The notes under the pieces were generated by a model. It worked only from the letters and a program-made list of their open reading frames with translations, searched no databases and was not told the origin of the DNA. Shown in pieces: positions 18,223-27,442 of a stretch of DNA of 64,000 nt. Every line of letters begins with the position of its first letter. Positions within the stretch are counted from its first letter, which is position 1. The DNA lies in NCBI GenBank assembly GCA_910588245.1, contig CAJUQP010000015.1:1-64000 (forward strand), written 5' to 3'. The position numbers and the translations under genes are program-made. Source of the stretch: an uncultured Muribaculaceae bacterium. Its GTDB lineage: Bacteria > Bacteroidota > Bacteroidia > Bacteroidales > Muribaculaceae.

Positions 18223-21074
18223 GACGACAACTGTTGATATTGATGATTATGGCAACCTTTGCTGCCGAAGCAAGGGATGAGAATACAATCGATCTTTCCG
18301 GAACGTGGGATTTCGGTTATGGCGACACAAAGGCGTATGACGATGTGATCACCCTTCCCGGTTCGATGCTGACCAACAGCAAGGGAAACGATGTGGATGC
18401 TTCCACCCGATGGACTGGTTCGCTCTACGATATGTCGTACTACTATAGCGAAGATATGCAGCCATACCGTGAGAAAGGGAACATAAAATTCCCGTTTTTT
18501 CTCACTCCCGACAAAGAATATGTTGGAAACGCCTATTACCGACGTAAGGTGAAGATCCCTTCCGGATGGAAAGGGAAGAGAGTGGTGCTCCATCTTGAAC
18601 GTCCGCATATAGAGACCACACTATCGGTCAACGGCAAGGAAGCCGGACACAGGATGTCGCTTTCCACGCCGCATGAATATGACATAACGGAATATGTAGA
18701 ACCGGGTCGGGAAAACGAGATTGAATTGAAAATCTACAACGGCATCGAAAACGTGTGTGTGGGTCAGGATTCGCATAGCGTCACCGACCAGACGCAAGGT
18801 AACTGGAACGGCGTGGTCGGAGATATCTTGCTTCGCGCAACCCCTGCCGATTCTTATATTGAGAATGTAAGAGTCTATCCCGATGTCAAAGGGAGGAAGG
18901 CTACTGTCAGGGTAATCAAAGGTGGAAAGTCTGGAAAAATCGGTAAGACGTCGGTCAAGGCCGTTTCTTCTGTAGGAGGAGCGGTGTTTGCCGGCGGAAA
19001 ACCAGTGGTGAACGGCGATACGCTTACTTTTGTCATAGATATGGGCGACAGGATGCAGACCTGGGATGAATTCTCTACTCCGGTTTATGATCTTACTGTC
19101 AATTTGAACGGGGATGAAGCCCACACTGTCTTCGGAATGCGTGAATTAGCAGTTTCCGGCAGAGAAATGCTGATCAACGGCCGACGTGTGTACATGCGGG
19201 GCACGGTCGAGAACTGCTGTTTCCCTTTGACCGGTTATCCACCCACTGACGAGGAATCGTGGGCCGGGATCTTTGACAAATGTAAGGAATATGGCATAAA
19301 CATGATGCGATTCCATAGCTATTGTCCTCCCGAAGCGGCATTCGCCGCCGCCGACAAGGCAGGGGTATATCTTCAGCCGGAAGGCCCGTCATGGCCCAAC
19401 CATGGGGTGAAGTTGAACGCCGGAATGACCATCGACAAGTATCTTTTAGAAGAATCGAAAAGGATTGTCGACACCTATGGCAACCATCCGTCGTTTGTGA
19501 TGATGGCAGCCGGAAACGAGCCCGCGGGCGATTGGGTGACATACTGCAACGGTTGGGTCGATGAAATGAAGAGATATGACCCGTCGAAAATATATTGCGG
19601 GGCATCCGTAGGTGGCGGATGGGCCTGGGACGACGGTAGCGAATATCATGTGAAAGGCGGGGGGCGCGGTCTTGCCTGGGGACGGAAGAGGCCCTCGAGC
19701 GATGACGACTACACAGCCGATATCAACCTGCCGCGTAATTTCAAACCTACGGCGGAGAAACCCGTCAACACGGAGCCGATCCTTGCCCACGAGCAGGGAC
19801 AGTGGTGCGCTTTCCCCGACCCTAAGGAAACTTCACAATACACGGGGCCGTACAAGGCCCGGAATTTTGAAATTTTCAATGATCTCCTTCATAAAAACGG
19901 CATGGGAGAGATGGGAGAGAAATTCCTCATGTCGAGCGGTAAGCTTCAGACCCTATGTTATAAATATGAAATAGAACGCAATCTGCGAACTCCGGATTAC
20001 AGCGGTTTCCAGCTGCTTGCCCTCAATGACTACAGCGGGCAGGGCACCGCGCTCGAAGGCGTCCTCAATGTGTTTTGGAAGGAGAAAGGGTATGTGGATG
20101 CCCCGGAATGGCGGGAGTTTTGCAGCGAGGTCGTGCCATTGGCGCGTTTCCCGAAATTCGTGTTTACGAACCGCGAGACGTTCGAGGTGCCGTTGGAAGT
20201 CATGAATGCTTCGGTCGGTATGATTGAGGATGCCGTGATGGATTATGCTGTATGGGATGACAATGGCAAACGTTTTGCCGAGGGTTCCTTCAAGATGGGC
20301 GACATTCCTGTAGGAAAGAACAATCAAGCAGGGGTCGTGAAAATGTCTCTGTCGGAAATTTCCGAACCGATGCGTCTTATACTGGTGGCAAACGCAGCGG
20401 GTAAGGGTAAGAACAGTTGGCAGTTCTGGGTTTATCCGGAAGAGGAGGCCAAAATCGCTTCGAAGGATATTTTTGTAGCCGACACGCTTGACAGCAAAGC
20501 GCTCGAAGTGCTTGAAAAGGGTGGCAAAGTGCTTCTGACGGCCTCCGGCAAGGTGACGCTCGGGAGCGACATCGTTCAGCATTATCTGCCGGTGTTCTGG
20601 AACACGAGCTGGTTCAAGATGCGTCCGCCGCACACCACAGGAGCCTATATTGACACTGCCCATCCGCTCTTTGCCAAAGGGTTCCCGACCGACGATTGGA
20701 GCAATCTCAACTGGTGGGAACTTCTCAACAGAGCGCAGGTGATGAATCTTCTCGAACTCCCGGCTGATTATCAGTCGCCGATACAGCCTATCGATACATG
20801 GCATCTGAGCCGGAAGTTGGGAATGGTGGTGGAGGCCAATGTGCTCAACGGGAAACTCTTCATGACTACCATAGACATAGAACGGGATCTCGACAAGAGA
20901 ATCGTGGCCAAGAGGATGCGCAACGCCATACTCGATTATATGGCCAGCGATGAGTTCAACCCTACGTTGAGACTCGAGCCGTCGGTAATAACCCACTTCT
21001 TTACGAAGCGCACAGAGCCGGTGAAGATGTACACCAATGAATCTCCCGACGAACTAAAACCCAAACTGAAATAA
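18219..21074 (+). CDS. Secreted GH2 family glycoside hydrolase
   Basis: A 951-residue enzyme with a signal peptide (about residues 1-18). Order of domains: sugar-binding jelly-roll (20-210), immunoglobulin-like domain (about 215-310), TIM barrel (310-620), and a long C-terminal part of beta-rich accessory domains. Acid/base Glu434 lies in MMAAGNEPAG; Glu525 in EPILAHEQGQW is the likely nucleophile. GH2 covers beta-galactosidases, mannosidases, glucuronidases and others; the motif context is not that of classical LacZ, so I leave the substrate open. It is translationally coupled to the GH35 gene (ATGA overlap) and ends the locus at a 20-bp hairpin. Confidence 0.92.
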   Translation: MRRQLLILMIMATFAAEARDENTIDLSGTWDFGYGDTKAYDDVITLPGSMLTNSKGNDVDASTRWTGSLYDMSYYYSEDMQPYREKGNIKFPFFLTPDKEYVGNAYYRRKVKIPSGWKGKRVVLHLERPHIETTLSVNGKEAGHRMSLSTPHEYDITEYVEPGRENEIELKIYNGIENVCVGQDSHSVTDQTQGNWNGVVGDILLRATPADSYIENVRVYPDVKGRKATVRVIKGGKSGKIGKTSVKAVSSVGGAVFAGGKPVVNGDTLTFVIDMGDRMQTWDEFSTPVYDLTVNLNGDEAHTVFGMRELAVSGREMLINGRRVYMRGTVENCCFPLTGYPPTDEESWAGIFDKCKEYGINMMRFHSYCPPEAAFAAADKAGVYLQPEGPSWPNHGVKLNAGMTIDKYLLEESKRIVDTYGNHPSFVMMAAGNEPAGDWVTYCNGWVDEMKRYDPSKIYCGASVGGGWAWDDGSEYHVKGGGRGLAWGRKRPSSDDDYTADINLPRNFKPTAEKPVNTEPILAHEQGQWCAFPDPKETSQYTGPYKARNFEIFNDLLHKNGMGEMGEKFLMSSGKLQTLCYKYEIERNLRTPDYSGFQLLALNDYSGQGTALEGVLNVFWKEKGYVDAPEWREFCSEVVPLARFPKFVFTNRETFEVPLEVMNASVGMIEDAVMDYAVWDDNGKRFAEGSFKMGDIPVGKNNQAGVVKMSLSEISEPMRLILVANAAGKGKNSWQFWVYPEEEAKIASKDIFVADTLDSKALEVLEKGGKVLLTASGKVTLGSDIVQHYLPVFWNTSWFKMRPPHTTGAYIDTAHPLFAKGFPTDDWSNLNWWELLNRAQVMNLLELPADYQSPIQPIDTWHLSRKLGMVVEANVLNGKLFMTTIDIERDLDKRIVAKRMRNAILDYMASDEFNPTLRLEPSVITHFFTKRTEPVKMYTNESPDELKPKLK

Positions 21075-21097
21075 CCTGCGCCTACGTCATGCCCGAC

Positions 21098-21146
21098 AAA
21101 TCACAATGGCATCCCTCTCCATAGACGAGGGATGCCATTGTGATTT
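21098..21146. terminator. Perfect 20-bp hairpin closing the sugar locus
   Basis: Positions 21098-21117 pair perfectly with 21127-21146 around the 9-base loop TCCATAGAC. The stem starts AAATCACA and ends TGTGATTT, so its own A and T ends supply only three T residues. It lies 23 bases after the GH2 stop and between convergent genes, so it may stop transcription from both sides. Confidence 0.75.
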
Positions 21147-21231
21147 GAAGCTGTTTAAAAACAACGTTAGAAGAGCTTCTTATTTTTCAGCGGGCCAGTC
21201 GGTGAGTGTGCTTAACTCGGGGGAGAAGTTT

Positions 21232-22455
21232 TCAGGGGGTCGGAACGCTGTCGAGGTCGGCTTTCACGGGGCGCTCGTTGTGTAGGCGGATGGACAGGCG
21301 TGTGCCCAGCGGGAGCTCGGCGGGGATGCCGAAGCGCGCGGGCTGCAGCCAATAGTTTTTCCCCTCGGGCGTGGTGACGCGCCAGGCTGTCTGCGGCCGG
21401 GAGAACCTGCCCGACTGCCTATCGGCGGGCGACGGATTCTTGTGATAGGTCTTTACTGCCGGCACCGGAGGCAGCGAGTCATAGATCTCGTTGTCGGCCA
21501 TGTGGGCGACCTTCCCGTATAATGGTTCCGGATCCTGCGCCACGGTGTGGGACGGAATCTTTTTCATACATGTGTGGTAGGAAAGTGGAAGATGCCATCC
21601 GTTGGCTTCGTAGGTCTGCCTGACCTTATTCAATTCCCACAGCGCCTGCGGCCAGGCTTCCTTAATGATCATGGCCTCGGCCAACGACAGGCGGATGCGC
21701 CCCTTGAATTGTTCCTGTCCGGGCGACCTCAGGGCACGATGGAGCAATGCCACGTGAAGGCGCATCTCCTTCAGAGGGGATACGGTAGAGGCCAGCCGGC
21801 TCCATAGGAAGAATTTGCCTGGGGCGAGGAGGATTGCCTTGCGTAGCAGCCGGCGCGCTTCATCGGTTTCCCCCTGAAGCATCCGGACCGCGGCTATCTG
21901 TGACAGGAGATTGAACGAATCTGGATACGCAGTCAAGGCTTCGTCGATAACCTTCATGAAAGCTTCCGAGGGTTGCATCTTCTTCTCTTCCAGTTCATCG
22001 ACATAGAGTGTGATGAATTTCTCCACGGTGCTCGCCATCGGTTTCCCCTCGTGTTCTTTTCTCCTCCAGTCGCCGGGGCGCAGATTGGAAAGTCCCCAGA
22101 GCCCGGAGAATCCTACTATTGAGAACCGGATGCTGTCTTTGTTGTTGAAAGCCGCGTCGCGGGCGTCTTTATATAGCCTCATCGCCTCCGTAAGGATCAT
22201 GGAGTGAAGCTTGTGGGGCACCGTTACCTTAAGTTTAAGATAGTTGGCGAGAATATGCTTGCGCTCTGATATTTCCTTGTCGCCCGACTGGTGAAGGGCA
22301 TAGTAGATTATCCATCCGAAAGCATAGTGGCTTTTCAAGGGCAATTCTCCGGATTCGAACGCCGGAATTATCTTCAGGTAGGTTTCTTTGGCTTTACCTC
22401 CTTTGGCTTCAACGAATCCGTCGGAGACGAGCCTGACGAGCATCTCTTTTTCCAT
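21232..22455 (-). CDS. TPR-containing protein of unknown function
   Basis: A 407-residue protein with no signal peptide. The centre (about 165-290) has helical repeats with TPR spacing (LLSQIAAVRMLQGETDEARRLLRKAILLAP). The C-terminal 70 residues switch to a basic beta-rich segment (WRVTTPEGKNYWLQPARFG, RLSIRLHNERPVKADLD) that looks like a small OB/cold-shock-like fold, which is a guess. The stop follows a run of five C residues. In the -1 frame the sequence stays open for 18 more codons to a TAA at 21180, with a plausible ending (NFSPELSTLTDWPAEK). A one-base indel in the C run, real or from assembly, may have shortened the protein. No pathway can be assigned. Confidence 0.75.
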   Translation of the reverse strand: MEKEMLVRLVSDGFVEAKGGKAKETYLKIIPAFESGELPLKSHYAFGWIIYYALHQSGDKEISERKHILANYLKLKVTVPHKLHSMILTEAMRLYKDARDAAFNNKDSIRFSIVGFSGLWGLSNLRPGDWRRKEHEGKPMASTVEKFITLYVDELEEKKMQPSEAFMKVIDEALTAYPDSFNLLSQIAAVRMLQGETDEARRLLRKAILLAPGKFFLWSRLASTVSPLKEMRLHVALLHRALRSPGQEQFKGRIRLSLAEAMIIKEAWPQALWELNKVRQTYEANGWHLPLSYHTCMKKIPSHTVAQDPEPLYGKVAHMADNEIYDSLPPVPAVKTYHKNPSPADRQSGRFSRPQTAWRVTTPEGKNYWLQPARFGIPAELPLGTRLSIRLHNERPVKADLDSVPTP

Positions 22456-22513
22456 GGCCAGGTCAGATTATATGGTTGTGCGATTATTTGGCAATCGCTC
22501 TGCAAAGATAAAT

Positions 22514-22551
22514 AAAAAAGCTGGTTCTCAGAAAAAAGAATCAGCTTTTTT
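22514..22551. terminator. Bidirectional intrinsic terminator
   Basis: A 15-bp stem with one G-T pair (22514-22528 with 22537-22551) and an 8-base loop. Six A residues begin it and six or more T residues end it, so it can work on both strands. It lies 96 bases past the stop of the leftward DUF418 gene and 58 bases upstream of the leftward TPR gene. Confidence 0.8.
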
Positions 22552-22646
22552 TATTCATATCCACTCACGCATCGAGCGTAGTACCAGACATGTGCGATAA
22601 TGCACCATGTGGATGCTGGATACTGTTGGGATAGGGAATGAGAGTC

Positions 22647-23879
22647 TTATTTTCTTGCAGAGAAGGGGAATTCGATCCATGTCGCCTTCTTCCACATGTA
22701 TTCGAGCGGACCGTGGGAGTGATGGTTCACCCATATCCGGCAGAGGGCATATTGCACAAGAAATATGGCTATGCCGATCAGCTCGCTTCCGGTGATGCCC
22801 ATCTGGAGATGGAATCCCCAGTTGTAATAGATCATGGAGCCGATGATCCCCTGCGTCACGTAGTTGGTCATGCTCATGCGGCCATAGGGGATAAGCAATG
22901 ATAGCGTTCGGCTGAGCCGGCGTGTGCGGTAGTAAGCGAACAGTATGCCGCACACGAGGATGAGCATGAAGGCGAGGTTGGCGAGTGAGGAGAGGATGAT
23001 CTTCAGCGGAGTCAGGATGTTGGGGTTGGAGATGTAATCGGCCGCCATGTTGTTGAGACCATAGAGGGGGAAGAAACAGATGATGGCTGCGGCGAGCACC
23101 CGGCCCCAGAGGGGAAGATTCTTCTCGAGGAACCACCCGGCACGGCCTATCAGCATGCCGGCCATGAATAGTCCGGCTGTCTGGAAGACGCGGCCGTGTT
23201 CCCAGGCCCATGCGAGCGAAGCGAGCTGTCCTTCCCAGAGATTCACCTTTATTGTCTCCAGGAATGTCCCTCCGTCCTGCACGGCGAATGTGGCTGCCCA
23301 GAAAGGTGCGTCGTCGATGTCCGGGATCACGTATGAGGGATCGATCCAGCCTCTGATCACCTGGTAAATGCATATAGGCTGGGCCATACAGATGGCTGCC
23401 AGCGTGAGCACAGTGCGTGTTGACAGACGGCACACGAGGGGTAGCACGAAGCCCACGAGCGCGTATAGCACGAGCACCTCGCCCGTGAAGAAGGCTGCGT
23501 TGACCTGGCCTATCAGGAACAGAAGCAGCAGTCGCCAGCAGAAGCGCAGACGGAAGTCGTTGCCCCGCATGCGCTGGTTGTCATGCTGGATGAAGAAGCT
23601 GAATCCGAAAAGGAGGGCGAATATGGCGTATGCTTTTCCGCCGAATGCGAAGAAGAGGCCGTCCCATATCGCTTTGTCGGTGAAGTTGAGCCATCCGCTT
23701 TGGCCGGATGTGTCGGGAAACTGGTAGAAATTGAAATGCTCTATGGCATGGAGCAGGATTATGGCGAGCACGGCGAAGCCGCGGAGCACGTCGGCCACGT
23801 CCACGCGCGCGTGGCGGCGCGGTGTCAGTGATTCGGTAGCGGCGTCCGCGCTTTTCCGCGAATGTCTTTTTGCTGTCAT
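22647..23879 (-). CDS. DUF418 family membrane protein
   Basis: A 410-residue polytopic membrane protein with about nine to ten hydrophobic helices. The start RHARVDVADVLRGFAVLAIILLHAIEHFNFY matches the N-terminal signature shared by DUF418/YeiB proteins and heparan-alpha-glucosaminide acetyltransferase-like acyltransferases, in which an early membrane His may take part in acyl transfer. The C-terminal DUF418 domain is visible (LIPYGRMSMTNYVTQGIIGSMIYYNWG). The actual substrate is unknown in this family. It is transcribed leftward from behind yebC but a terminator lies between them, and it ends at the hairpin 22514-22551. Confidence 0.88.
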   Translation of the reverse strand: MTAKRHSRKSADAATESLTPRRHARVDVADVLRGFAVLAIILLHAIEHFNFYQFPDTSGQSGWLNFTDKAIWDGLFFAFGGKAYAIFALLFGFSFFIQHDNQRMRGNDFRLRFCWRLLLLFLIGQVNAAFFTGEVLVLYALVGFVLPLVCRLSTRTVLTLAAICMAQPICIYQVIRGWIDPSYVIPDIDDAPFWAATFAVQDGGTFLETIKVNLWEGQLASLAWAWEHGRVFQTAGLFMAGMLIGRAGWFLEKNLPLWGRVLAAAIICFFPLYGLNNMAADYISNPNILTPLKIILSSLANLAFMLILVCGILFAYYRTRRLSRTLSLLIPYGRMSMTNYVTQGIIGSMIYYNWGFHLQMGITGSELIGIAIFLVQYALCRIWVNHHSHGPLEYMWKKATWIEFPFSARK

Positions 23880-23902
23880 GGTGCTAAGGCTTGTTGAAAG
23901 AA

Positions 23903-23932
23903 ACGGCGCCGGGACTGTCGGCCCGGCGCCGT
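23903..23932 (-). terminator. Intrinsic terminator of yebC
   Basis: Minus strand: an 11-bp GC stem (ACGGCGCCGGG/CCCGGCGCCGT) with an 8-base loop, followed by TTCTTTC. It lies 50 bases past the yebC stop and 24 bases upstream of the DUF418 start. Confidence 0.8.
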
Positions 23933-23981
23933 ATGGTGATTAAAGGTCTTTGATTGTTGAAAGGTGAAGAGGGTTAAGGCG

Positions 23982-24707
23982 TCAGGCTTCCTCCTCGTCC
24001 TCTTTCATGTTGTGGAACACGTTCTGCACATCCTCGTCTTCCTCGAATTTCTCAAGCAGTTTCTCGATGGCCTCGCGCTGTTCGGGAGTTACCTCCTTGT
24101 AGTCGTTGGGGATGCGCTCAAACTCTGCCGACACGATTTCCAGGCCGCTCTCCTCCAAGAATTTCTGGATATTGGCAAACTGGTCGAAAGCGCCGTAGAT
24201 TAGCCATTCCTCGTCTTCTGCCTCGAGTTCTGCCTCGAAGTCCATGAGGTTGAGCTCGAAATCCTCCTGTGAGGTCTCGGCGTTAGGTTTTACGTGGAAC
24301 ACGCTCTTGTGGTCGAAAAGGAATGAGAGCGAACCCTGTGTGCCGAGCGAGCCGCCGTGCTTGTTGAAATAAGAGCGGACATTGGCCACTGTGCGCTGGT
24401 TGTTGTCGGTGGCGGTCTCCACTACGATGGCGATGCCGTGGGGGCCGTATCCTTCGTAGACAATCTCCTTGTAGTCGCCGGCATCCTTGTCGGTGGCTTT
24501 CTTGATTGCACGTTCCACGGTGTCCTTAGGCATGTTGGCGGCTTTTGCGTTCTGCATCAGCACGCGGAGACGGGGATTCATGTCGGGGTCGGGCCCACCG
24601 GCTTTGGCGGCGATCGTGATCTCCTTGCCTATGCGGGTGAATGTGCGGCTCATGTTGCCCCAACGTTTCAGTTTTCTTGCTTTGCGGTATTCAAATGCTC
24701 TTCCCAT
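23982..24707 (-). CDS. yebC: YebC/PmpR family protein
   Basis: A 241-residue cytoplasmic protein of the YebC/PmpR family. The start MGRAFEYRKARKLKRWGNMSR is a close match to the family's conserved N-terminus, followed by NPRLRVLMQNAKAANMPKDTVERAIKKA and YEGYGPHGIAIVVE, and an acidic C-terminus. Members have been described as DNA-binding regulators, and more recently some as factors that help ribosomes through proline-rich stretches; which applies here is not decidable. It follows pheT by 56 bases in the same direction and is probably cotranscribed. Confidence 0.95.
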   Translation of the reverse strand: MGRAFEYRKARKLKRWGNMSRTFTRIGKEITIAAKAGGPDPDMNPRLRVLMQNAKAANMPKDTVERAIKKATDKDAGDYKEIVYEGYGPHGIAIVVETATDNNQRTVANVRSYFNKHGGSLGTQGSLSFLFDHKSVFHVKPNAETSQEDFELNLMDFEAELEAEDEEWLIYGAFDQFANIQKFLEESGLEIVSAEFERIPNDYKEVTPEQREAIEKLLEKFEEDEDVQNVFHNMKEDEEEA

Positions 24708-24763
24708 ATGATGGTCTTAAGTATATCTGAGTATTTCTTTGTGAGCGAGGTGAGAGTGGATTG

Positions 24764-27250
24764 TCAGCGTAGCTGCGCGCCTGTTGTCTCGAGGGCCTTT
24801 ATGATCTTCTGCATCACGGCGTCGATCTGGTGGTCGTTGAGTGTCTTCTCGTCGTCTTGCAGGGTGATGGCTATGCCGTAGCTCTTCTTGCCCGCAGGGA
24901 GGTTTTTCCCTTCGTAGACATCGAAGAGGGTTACTCCCTTGAGCAGCTTGCGCTCGGCTTTGCGCACGGTCTCGGCTATGCTCTGGAAAGTGACGGAGGA
25001 GTCGATGAGCAGAGCCAGGTCGCGGCGAACGGGCTGTGTCTTGGGCAGCGGCGCATAGGTGACCTGATGGGCGGCGACGAGCTTGAAGAGGGCATTCCAG
25101 TCGACAGAGGCATAGACCACACCTTGCTCTATCCCGAAGTGTTTTAGCAGGTCGTGACGCAGGATGCCGAGTGATGCTATCCTTTTCCCCTGACGGGTGG
25201 AATAGTCGAGACGCGCGGCGAAGAATTCGTCGGAGGTCTGGCTTGTGACTACGGCTCCGGAGGGGAGACCGAGCACCCGGAACACGTTCTCGACAATTCC
25301 TTTGAGATCGAATGCCGAAGCCTCGGCGGCCTGGCGGTTCCAGGATGGGAGTGTGAAGTCGCCTGTCATCCATATGCCGAGCTCCATCCCTTCGTGGAAG
25401 GGTGCGAGAGGTTTGTCGGCTGTTATCTCCTTGTCCGGGTCGGTGGAGTAGACATTGCCGAATTCGTAGAACCTCAGGTCGGCTGCCTTGCGGTTGATGT
25501 TGTGGGCTATGCTCTCGAGGCCTCCGAAGAGGAGGGTGCGGCGCATCACGGAGAGGTCGCCGCTGAGGGGGTTCATGATTTTCACGCATCCGGCGACGGG
25601 GAGCTGCTCCGATTTCTCGTAATATGAGGCGGCGGAAAGGGAGTTGTTGAGTATCTCCATGAATCCCTCCCCGGTGAGGCGGTCGCTGACGAGCTGCTGC
25701 AGTTCGTAGCTCAGGTCGGTGGCGCCGCGCTGCGAGAGGTTGGCGTGCATCTCGGTGCCGAACTCCACGTTGTTGTAGCCGTAGACGCGGAGAATCTCCT
25801 CCACCACGTCGCAGGGACGGGTGACGTCGACACGGTAGGAGGGCACTGTGAGATGGAGCGTGTCGGCCTCGGCGGTCTCCGTCACCTCGATCTCAAGGGC
25901 TTTGAGGATGGCTACCACGAGCTCCCGTGGAAGTTCCTTGCCGATAAGGTCGCGGCAATATGGCAGGGAGAAGTCGAATTCGGCGGCTTTCACCGGATCG
26001 GGATATATGTCGGCTGCGGGGCCGCATACCGTTCCTCCGGCAAGCTCCTTGATGAGGATGGCTGCCAGACGGGCTGCGTAGACGGTTATGTCGGGATCGG
26101 TGCCGCGTTCGTATCGGAATGAGGCGTCGGTGCTGAGACCATGCCGGCGCGCGGTGCGGCGTATGCGTGTGGGATTGAAATATGCGCTCTCGATGAATAC
26201 GTTTTTCGTGGTCTCCGTCACTCCTGAGTCGAGACCTCCGAACACACCGGCTATGCACATCGGCTTCTCGGCGTCGCATATCATGAGATCGCGGTCGGAA
26301 AGCTTGCGCTCCACTCCGTCGAGGGTGGTGAATGGTGTGCCTTCGGGGCATGTGCGCACCACGATCTTCTCTCCGGCCACTTTGTCGAGATCGAAGCAGT
26401 GGAGGGGCTGCCCGATGCCGTTGAGTATGAAGTTGGTGATGTCGACCACATTGTTGATGGGGCGCTGGCCTATGGCGGTGAGCAGATTGCGGAGCCATTC
26501 GGGCGATTCCTTCACCTCGACGCCGCGTATGGTCACACCTGAATAGCGTGGACATCCGGCCGTGTCTTCCACGGAGATCTCCACGGCACCGTCTTCACGG
26601 TCGGGGGCGAAAGCGGAAGTGTCGGGGAGTTTGGCCTCGGGTTTCCCCCCGGGCTCCATCCCTTCCGTAAGTTGGCGTGCGAACAGAGCCTTGAGGTCGC
26701 GGGCCACTCCGTAGTGGCTGGCGGCATCCACGCGGTTAGGCGTGAGCTCCACCTCCAGGCAGTAGTCGCTTTCCACGTTGAAATATTCTGCCGCGGGAGT
26801 TCCTGCGGGCACTGTGTCAGGGAGCACCATTATGCCGGCATGGTCTTCGCCGATGCCGATCTCGTCTTCCGCGCAGATCATGCCGTTAGACTCCACGCCA
26901 CGAATCTTTGATTTCTTTATCTGGAATTCCTTGTCGCCGTCGTAAAGGGTCGTGCCGATGGTGGCCACGACCACAGTCTGCCCGGCCGCCACGTTGGGGG
27001 CTCCGCATACGATGGTCTGGGGCTCTCCTGAGCCGAGGTCGACAGTGGTGATGTGGAGATGGTCGGAGTTCGGATGAGGCTCGCATGTGAGCACTTTCCC
27101 GATCACGAGGCCCTTGAGGCCCCCCTTTATGCTTTCCACCTCCTCGATCTGGTCGCATTCGAGGCCGAGAGAGGTTAGCGCCGCCGTCAGTTCCTTCGGG
27201 GCGAGTGTGAAGTCAATGTAGCGTCTGAGCCACTTGTAAGAGATATTCAT
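24764..27250 (-). CDS. pheT: Phenylalanine-tRNA ligase beta subunit
   Basis: Beta subunit of the alpha2-beta2 enzyme that charges tRNA-Phe. The 828 residues show the full bacterial architecture: tRNA-binding EMAP-like domain (about 40-150, GLVIGKVLTCEPHPNSDHLHI), B3/B4 editing domain (about 215-390), B5 domain (about 405-475), the catalytic-like core, and the C-terminal anticodon-binding FDX-ACB domain (about 735-828). The alpha-subunit gene is not next to it, as is usual in this phylum. It starts a unit with yebC from the consensus promoter at 27298-27328. Confidence 0.97.
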   Translation of the reverse strand: MNISYKWLRRYIDFTLAPKELTAALTSLGLECDQIEEVESIKGGLKGLVIGKVLTCEPHPNSDHLHITTVDLGSGEPQTIVCGAPNVAAGQTVVVATIGTTLYDGDKEFQIKKSKIRGVESNGMICAEDEIGIGEDHAGIMVLPDTVPAGTPAAEYFNVESDYCLEVELTPNRVDAASHYGVARDLKALFARQLTEGMEPGGKPEAKLPDTSAFAPDREDGAVEISVEDTAGCPRYSGVTIRGVEVKESPEWLRNLLTAIGQRPINNVVDITNFILNGIGQPLHCFDLDKVAGEKIVVRTCPEGTPFTTLDGVERKLSDRDLMICDAEKPMCIAGVFGGLDSGVTETTKNVFIESAYFNPTRIRRTARRHGLSTDASFRYERGTDPDITVYAARLAAILIKELAGGTVCGPAADIYPDPVKAAEFDFSLPYCRDLIGKELPRELVVAILKALEIEVTETAEADTLHLTVPSYRVDVTRPCDVVEEILRVYGYNNVEFGTEMHANLSQRGATDLSYELQQLVSDRLTGEGFMEILNNSLSAASYYEKSEQLPVAGCVKIMNPLSGDLSVMRRTLLFGGLESIAHNINRKAADLRFYEFGNVYSTDPDKEITADKPLAPFHEGMELGIWMTGDFTLPSWNRQAAEASAFDLKGIVENVFRVLGLPSGAVVTSQTSDEFFAARLDYSTRQGKRIASLGILRHDLLKHFGIEQGVVYASVDWNALFKLVAAHQVTYAPLPKTQPVRRDLALLIDSSVTFQSIAETVRKAERKLLKGVTLFDVYEGKNLPAGKKSYGIAITLQDDEKTLNDHQIDAVMQKIIKALETTGAQLR

Positions 27251-27297
27251 ATCTGCAGATACTGTCTATAAGAAAGAGGAGAATGCGTTTCAAGGTG

Positions 27298-27328
27298 CAA
27301 AAGTAACAAAAAACGTGTAAATATCAAA
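27298..27328 (-). promoter_or_regulatory. Promoter of pheT
   Basis: Minus strand: TTTG (27325-27328), 19 bases, TACTTTTG (27298-27305) and C, an exact consensus. The leader is about 40 bases, too short for a T-box or other aminoacylation sensor. Confidence 0.85.
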
Positions 27329-27442
27329 GTATTCAGCCCTTGTAAAGAATAAAACGGCGAAGTTTGGCATATCGTTGTCTCCACGCAAGGCGATGCCGGG
27401 GGTGTCGGGAATATGTCGCCGGAGGCTGTCGGGGATGTGCCG

